From Endocalyx cinctus (taxonomy: Eukaryota > Ascomycota > Sordariomycetes > Amphisphaeriales > Apiosporaceae): 64,000 nucleotides of DNA. How positions within the stretch are numbered: the stretch's first letter is position 1; each line of letters begins with the position of its first letter. Positions 60,232 through 64,000 of this stretch are shown piece after piece. The translations under genes and the position numbers were made by a program. The notes under the pieces were generated by a model. It was not told the origin of the DNA. It made no database searches and was given only the letters and a program-made list of their open reading frames with translations. Location: contig BCKC01000004.1 of NCBI GenBank assembly GCA_001600455.1, positions 2,778,915 through 2,842,914 of the forward strand. Direction: 5' to 3'.

Positions 60232-62784
60232 CTAACCGAGCCTCGCCTGAGAAATATTACAAGAAGGCGCTCTCTTATCCGAAGAATTAGCCACCGTAGG
60301 CGTGACGTACCTAACCGTCGACCCACCGCTACCGCCGCTCGGCGGCGGAGAAGAAGAGATCCGCGCGGCGAGAGGTGGTTTGGCGCGGGACGAAGAGAAA
60401 GAAGGGGAAGACGGAGCGGCGGAGGAGTATGAACTTGAGCGTGGTACGCCGTCCGGTCGTCGAGGTCCTTTGTCGCTTTTCCTTTCGCTCGTGTTGCTGG
60501 TATTGTTGTTGTTATTATTATTACTACCACCACTGCTCGTTCTTGGCTCCGTGGACGAGTCGCCGCCGTACCCCTGGGGGCGCGGTGGATAATTCCTGCT
60601 AGAAGGGATGATCTTCCTCCCGACGGACGGGGAGGTCCTAGGGATGGAGTCGATTCCGGTGCTGTACCACTTATCATTACCGCTGTCGCTGCTGTTGTCG
60701 GTGGCGGTGGTGCTGTTCACGACGTCCCTCTCCCGATGATGGGAATAATATCGATCATCGTCGCTCTTTCGGTCGCGGTGTCCTCCACGATAACGACCAT
60801 GGCGAGAATCGTCTGAAGTGGTGCTTTCGCCGGTGGTGGTGGTAAGGGAGGATGCTAAGATCTTGGGCGTGTTACTATCGGAACCCTTCTTGACGAGGCG
60901 TCGTCGTATATTGACTTGACCATGCTCACTCCTGCCGCTAGCAGCAGGAGCAGCTGGCTTCCTCTCGACCCTATCTATCGTCGCGATCGGTGAGCTAGGC
61001 TCGAGGTGGTGATTGTGATAGCTCCCTGAGCGAGGAGGCGGAGGCGGGGACGGCGCCTGCGGTGGAGGAGAAGTCTCGATCATCGTTATCCTACTACCGT
61101 CCATGCTGTGGCCGCGCGACAGAGGTATGACTCTAGGTCCGGATTCAAAAGCGGTGGGAGAAGAATAACCTCCATGTCCAACCGACGTAACCGGTAAGGA
61201 AGAAGAAGATGAAGAAGTCGATGATGATATCGACGGCGGCGACCTCGGTATACCGATGCGCATATCGTACAGTAAATCATCCATGGCGGCCGACAAGATC
61301 TTCCGAGACTTGACGTCGTGCTTAACGGGCAGCAGGCTTCGAATAAACTGCCTCGGCAGTCTATTGCTACCGCTCCCTCTGCGGTGCTCGTCGTCGCCAT
61401 CACCACCCTCGCGCGCCACGACCGCGAAAAGGGTCAACTCGGAGGCGATCCGGTCGAAGCGGCGGAACTCGTCGTCCGGATACGCGAGGATGCAAGTCGT
61501 GAAGTACTGGGCGAAGCCCGCGGGAGTCAGCGCCGGCACCCGGGGTCGCGAGTGGTGGTTGTGGTGATAGTGATGAATGAAATCGTCGTCCGCCGAGACG
61601 AGATGGTACTGGCAGTTAAGATCCGAGAAGAAATCGGCGATGCGGTCGTGCGCGTCCTTCGTGTTGGAGGTGAAAATATCTGTTCCTCGGCCGTAGTTAT
61701 TTGATTAGAGCTGGCTAGCTTTTCTGCTTTTCATTTTGGCTTGGAGGGAGAGGTTGAGAAAAAGAAAAACCTGATGCAACTCGATTAAAGTACCCGCTAG
61801 AGAAAGTACCAAAGTATCGCTGTCGCCTCGAGAAAAACTTACCTACGTACGGAAATATCTCATTCTGAAGACGAAATCTCGTGTACAGCCATCCCATTTT
61901 CCCAGGCGTGATGACCAGGCTACCCCTTGGGGCACATTCCTCGATCTAGAAAAATAGACATATCATTCAAATCAGCAAGTGCTTCATACAATAAGTAAAC
62001 AAATTATGAGAGATACTTCTCGCACGTGGTTGAATTTCGATGAACTATGGAAAAGAAAAGCAAAAAAAAAAAGACGACTCACCAAATACTTGGCCAAACC
62101 CCTCAGAACCTGCCCGCAGCGGGCCGTTGCGTAGCCTTCGGCATCGAACAGCTCGCCCCATTCTCCCAGGGGTTCCGTATTCGTGTAAGTGCGTCTGGTG
62201 ATTAGCGGTGGCCTCTCCGCAAGAGTACGCGGTGGTCCGCGATCGCTGAATCGGACAGATGGCGTCATAGTAGGAGTGCTATGACCTGTTGATTCCTGCC
62301 CCGCTGGTGGCGAGGGGAAGGTTGCGGCAGCCAAAGGGCTCTTTAACGTGTGCTGCGAATCATCGGTCTCATCGAGTGATGATATTTGTTGTTGTTTATG
62401 CGAAGTGGCTTCGAGGACTGTTTGTGGTAAGGTAGATATATTCAGTAGGGTATCTCATATTATTCGGAATCATAGGTAAATATGTTTCTCATGGACCATC
62501 TTGTTTTTTGACTTACATTCTTCCCTAACTACTTTTCGGATCTCATCCATAAAGTCTACCATCACGGCAGTATCTCGACCAGGCCGCTGTTGTGATGGCG
62601 ACGTAGGGGTCAGAGTATCCGAGTCACTGTAATCACCCCTCTGAGCCGTGTCGGAGGGATCACTTCGGCCAGTACTGAAAAAGTCCGAACTATCCTTTGA
62701 TTGATTCTCTGCGGTTTCTAGGTCTCTAGTTCTGTGTTCTCTAGATTCGGGGTCTGCGCCAATCTGTAGAGTCATTTCGACCAT
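60232..62784 (-). CDS. DUF7514-type fungal protein with long low-complexity tail
   Basis: Four exons on the minus strand (62784-62517, 62417-62083, 61945-61843, 61679-60232) sum to 717 residues. The conserved block spans exons 2-4: GEWGELFDAEGYATARCGQVLRGLAKYL, IEECAPRGSLVITPGKMGWLYTRFRLQNEIFPYV, IFTSNTKDAHDRIADFFSDLNCQYHLV and PALTPAGFAQYFTTCILAYPDDEFRRFDRI, matching the fungal DUF7514 pattern (function unknown). The N-terminus includes MVDFMDEIRKVVREE. The C-terminal about 400 residues are Ser/Pro/Arg/Asn-rich with an Asn run (NNNNNNN, about 60505-60530), clearly disordered. An upstream in-frame ATG exists (62895), but the chosen start MVEMTLQIGAD fits better. A regulatory or scaffold role is conceivable, but nothing in the sequence proves it. 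Confidence 0.82.
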
Positions 62785-63661
62785 TTTTGGGCTTGACCTT
62801 GTCCCGGTAAATTGAAAAAGAGATGCTATACTGCGAGCACACTTTTTATCGCACCGAGGAAGCTTAGAAGCGGAGAAAACTTCTTTATGGGACAATTCAG
62901 CCCCTCAAATAAGAAGACAGCGAGCCATAATCCCTAAACAAAAGCCTGTTTTCCTCCCACGAATTCGGGCAATCAATTTCACGCGGGTAAGTGCCGAGTG
63001 TACCGGTTCATAGCTTAAGCAGGGCGATGGTCTGGGCCAACCAAGTCAACCAAAGCTGCAACTGAGGAGTCGAAACTCGGGAGGGTAACAAGCACGACAG
63101 ATTTTTGCCCTACATGACCGGAATGAAGGAGGACCCAGGAAGGACAAACTACGCTACATGATTGATAAATCAACTTACTTGATAGCCGGTGTGACTGAAA
63201 GAAGCCCAAGGTAGCGTTGCCTTATAGGTTGGTTTTCCTCCAGGACATGCAACAAACAGACGACACTTGCTCGTATGACTGATAGAATGTAAGTTTCACG
63301 GCGAGATCATTCGAATATCTGTAGATGTCTTAAATTTGTTTTATAAACCATGGCAATTTTAATACATAGCGAAAGTTAGGCTGCATTGTACATTTTCTCT
63401 CTCTCCGATGTAATTGACATCAGACTCAGAGTTCATAACGCCCGAAATGATCAAGGTAGTAGTGACTAATTACCGAAAAGTCGACTGACTATCTGTTACT
63501 CAATAGGCACCGTAAATTTTCACGCGATTCATGTACTGACTGAATCAAATAGCTGTGACATATGTGCCAAATTGAGCAGAAACCGATACCGAAAACGAAA
63601 AGCAGAAACCAGATGGATGAACACAATAACTATAATGACGGTAAACGTCGCCCCTTCGAAT
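62785..63661. other. intergenic between DUF7514-type gene and right-edge gene
   Basis: No gene is seen. It contains the 5' flank of the DUF7514-type gene and the 3' flank of the edge gene, both on the minus strand. The minus frame 63015-63209 has no motif. Confidence 0.5.
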
Positions 63662-64000
63662 TTAATCGGTATCCGAATCACTCGCGGGGGTGAACCCCTC
63701 AGTTGGCATGTTCGCGAAGTAAAGTGACGGTGGAGCCTGAAAGACCTTGCGACCTGCCTGTGATCTTTGTTAACCATGTTCTGCATCACATCAGTTAGAA
63801 TACTTACTCCCTTGGCCCACTTCGAGTTTTTCTTCTCCTTAGATGAAGAATCCTGACGGGACGCGCTGCTGCGCGGCTCGAACGCTTCGTAATTACCGTA
63901 TAGCTGCGGAGTGGCTGCACTACCTCGAACTGAAGTTGATGCACTCTGGTTTCCCGTAGAAGTAGAAGGTGTGGTTTCAGCATCTCTAGCTGTGTGAGAT
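63662..64000 (-). CDS. 3' end of an unidentified gene (partial, runs off the edge)
   Basis: Two minus-strand exons are visible: 64000-63808 (continues outside) and 63757-63662, split by a 50-nt intron (GTAAGT, TTAAC branch, ACAG). They encode a Ser/Thr-rich segment (SHTARDAETTPSTSTGNQ), then LYGNYEAFEPRSSASR and KKNSKWAKG, ending APPSLYFANMPTEGFTPASD-SDTD. The tail looks disordered and no domain is visible, so the family is unknown. Reading on through the intron gives a different, less plausible C-terminus. Confidence 0.6.

Noticed and set aside
60302..61704. Plus-strand frames opposite the DUF7514-type gene
   Set aside because: They arise from Ser/Arg/Asn-rich low-complexity coding on the minus strand and have no motifs or introns of their own.
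1..64000. tRNA, rRNA, CRISPR, telomeric TTAGGG arrays or complete transposons
   Set aside because: No T-arm-like GGTTCGAATCC motif in a plausible cloverleaf, no regularly spaced repeat array, no TTAGGG run and no intact transposase or reverse transcriptase was found by eye.

Overview
This window is nuclear DNA of a filamentous ascomycete (Pezizomycotina, most likely a sordariomycete; the order cannot be fixed by eye). The reasons are short GT-AG introns of about 50-100 nt with CTAAC/TTAAC-like branch sites, intergenic regions of 0.6-3 kb rich in poly-dT, CT and AT tracts, monocistronic genes on both strands, and filamentous-fungus families (Dicer-like 2, a DUF7918-type protein, a DUF7514-type protein, an SRPK-like kinase relic, an NRPS-like reductase relic). 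There are no operons, rRNAs, recognisable tRNAs or CRISPR arrays. Two single unresolved bases (N) lie at 11574 and 33536.

Layout. 1-13 kb: a TetX-type FAD monooxygenase (-), the polarity/actin factor BUD6 (+) and an intron-rich protein of about 1290 residues that carries one good and several decayed cytochrome b5-like modules (+). 13-24 kb: a small cupin with a mitochondrial-looking leader (+), a WDR62/MABP1-like WD40 protein (+) and a DUF7918-like protein with a SUMO-motif-rich tail (-). 24-37 kb: RGP1 (Ypt6 GEF subunit, +), DCL2 (Dicer, -), an RCC1-repeat protein (+), proteasome alpha-2 (-) and a RING-CH membrane E3 (+). 37-48 kb: a broken SRPK-like kinase (+), a GT34 mannosyltransferase (+), sphingosine-1-phosphate lyase (+) and a mitochondrial PDK-type kinase (-). 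48-57 kb is gene-poor and looks like a decay zone: it holds a shredded adenylate-forming reductase (NRPS-like, -) and one small coiled-coil gene. 57-64 kb: a sugar/polyol MFS transporter (+), a DUF7514-type low-complexity protein (-) and the 3' end of an unidentified gene running off the right edge (-).

Most genes are unrelated housekeeping or regulatory genes (polarity, vesicle traffic, RNA silencing, proteolysis, sphingolipid catabolism), so there is no gene cluster with a joint function. The points most worth a second look are: the heptad array of SUMO-acceptor motifs beside two SUMO-interaction-like motifs in the DUF7918 protein; a 3 x 16-bp array upstream of that same gene; the multi-module b5-like protein; the two gene relics; a dispersed 16-20 bp palindrome family; and unusual introns (a GC-AG intron in the proteasome gene and a stop-free 57-nt intron inside the Dicer RNase III domain). 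Exon joins were deduced by eye from splice consensus and reading frame. Protein lengths given as exact come from exon sums divisible by three.
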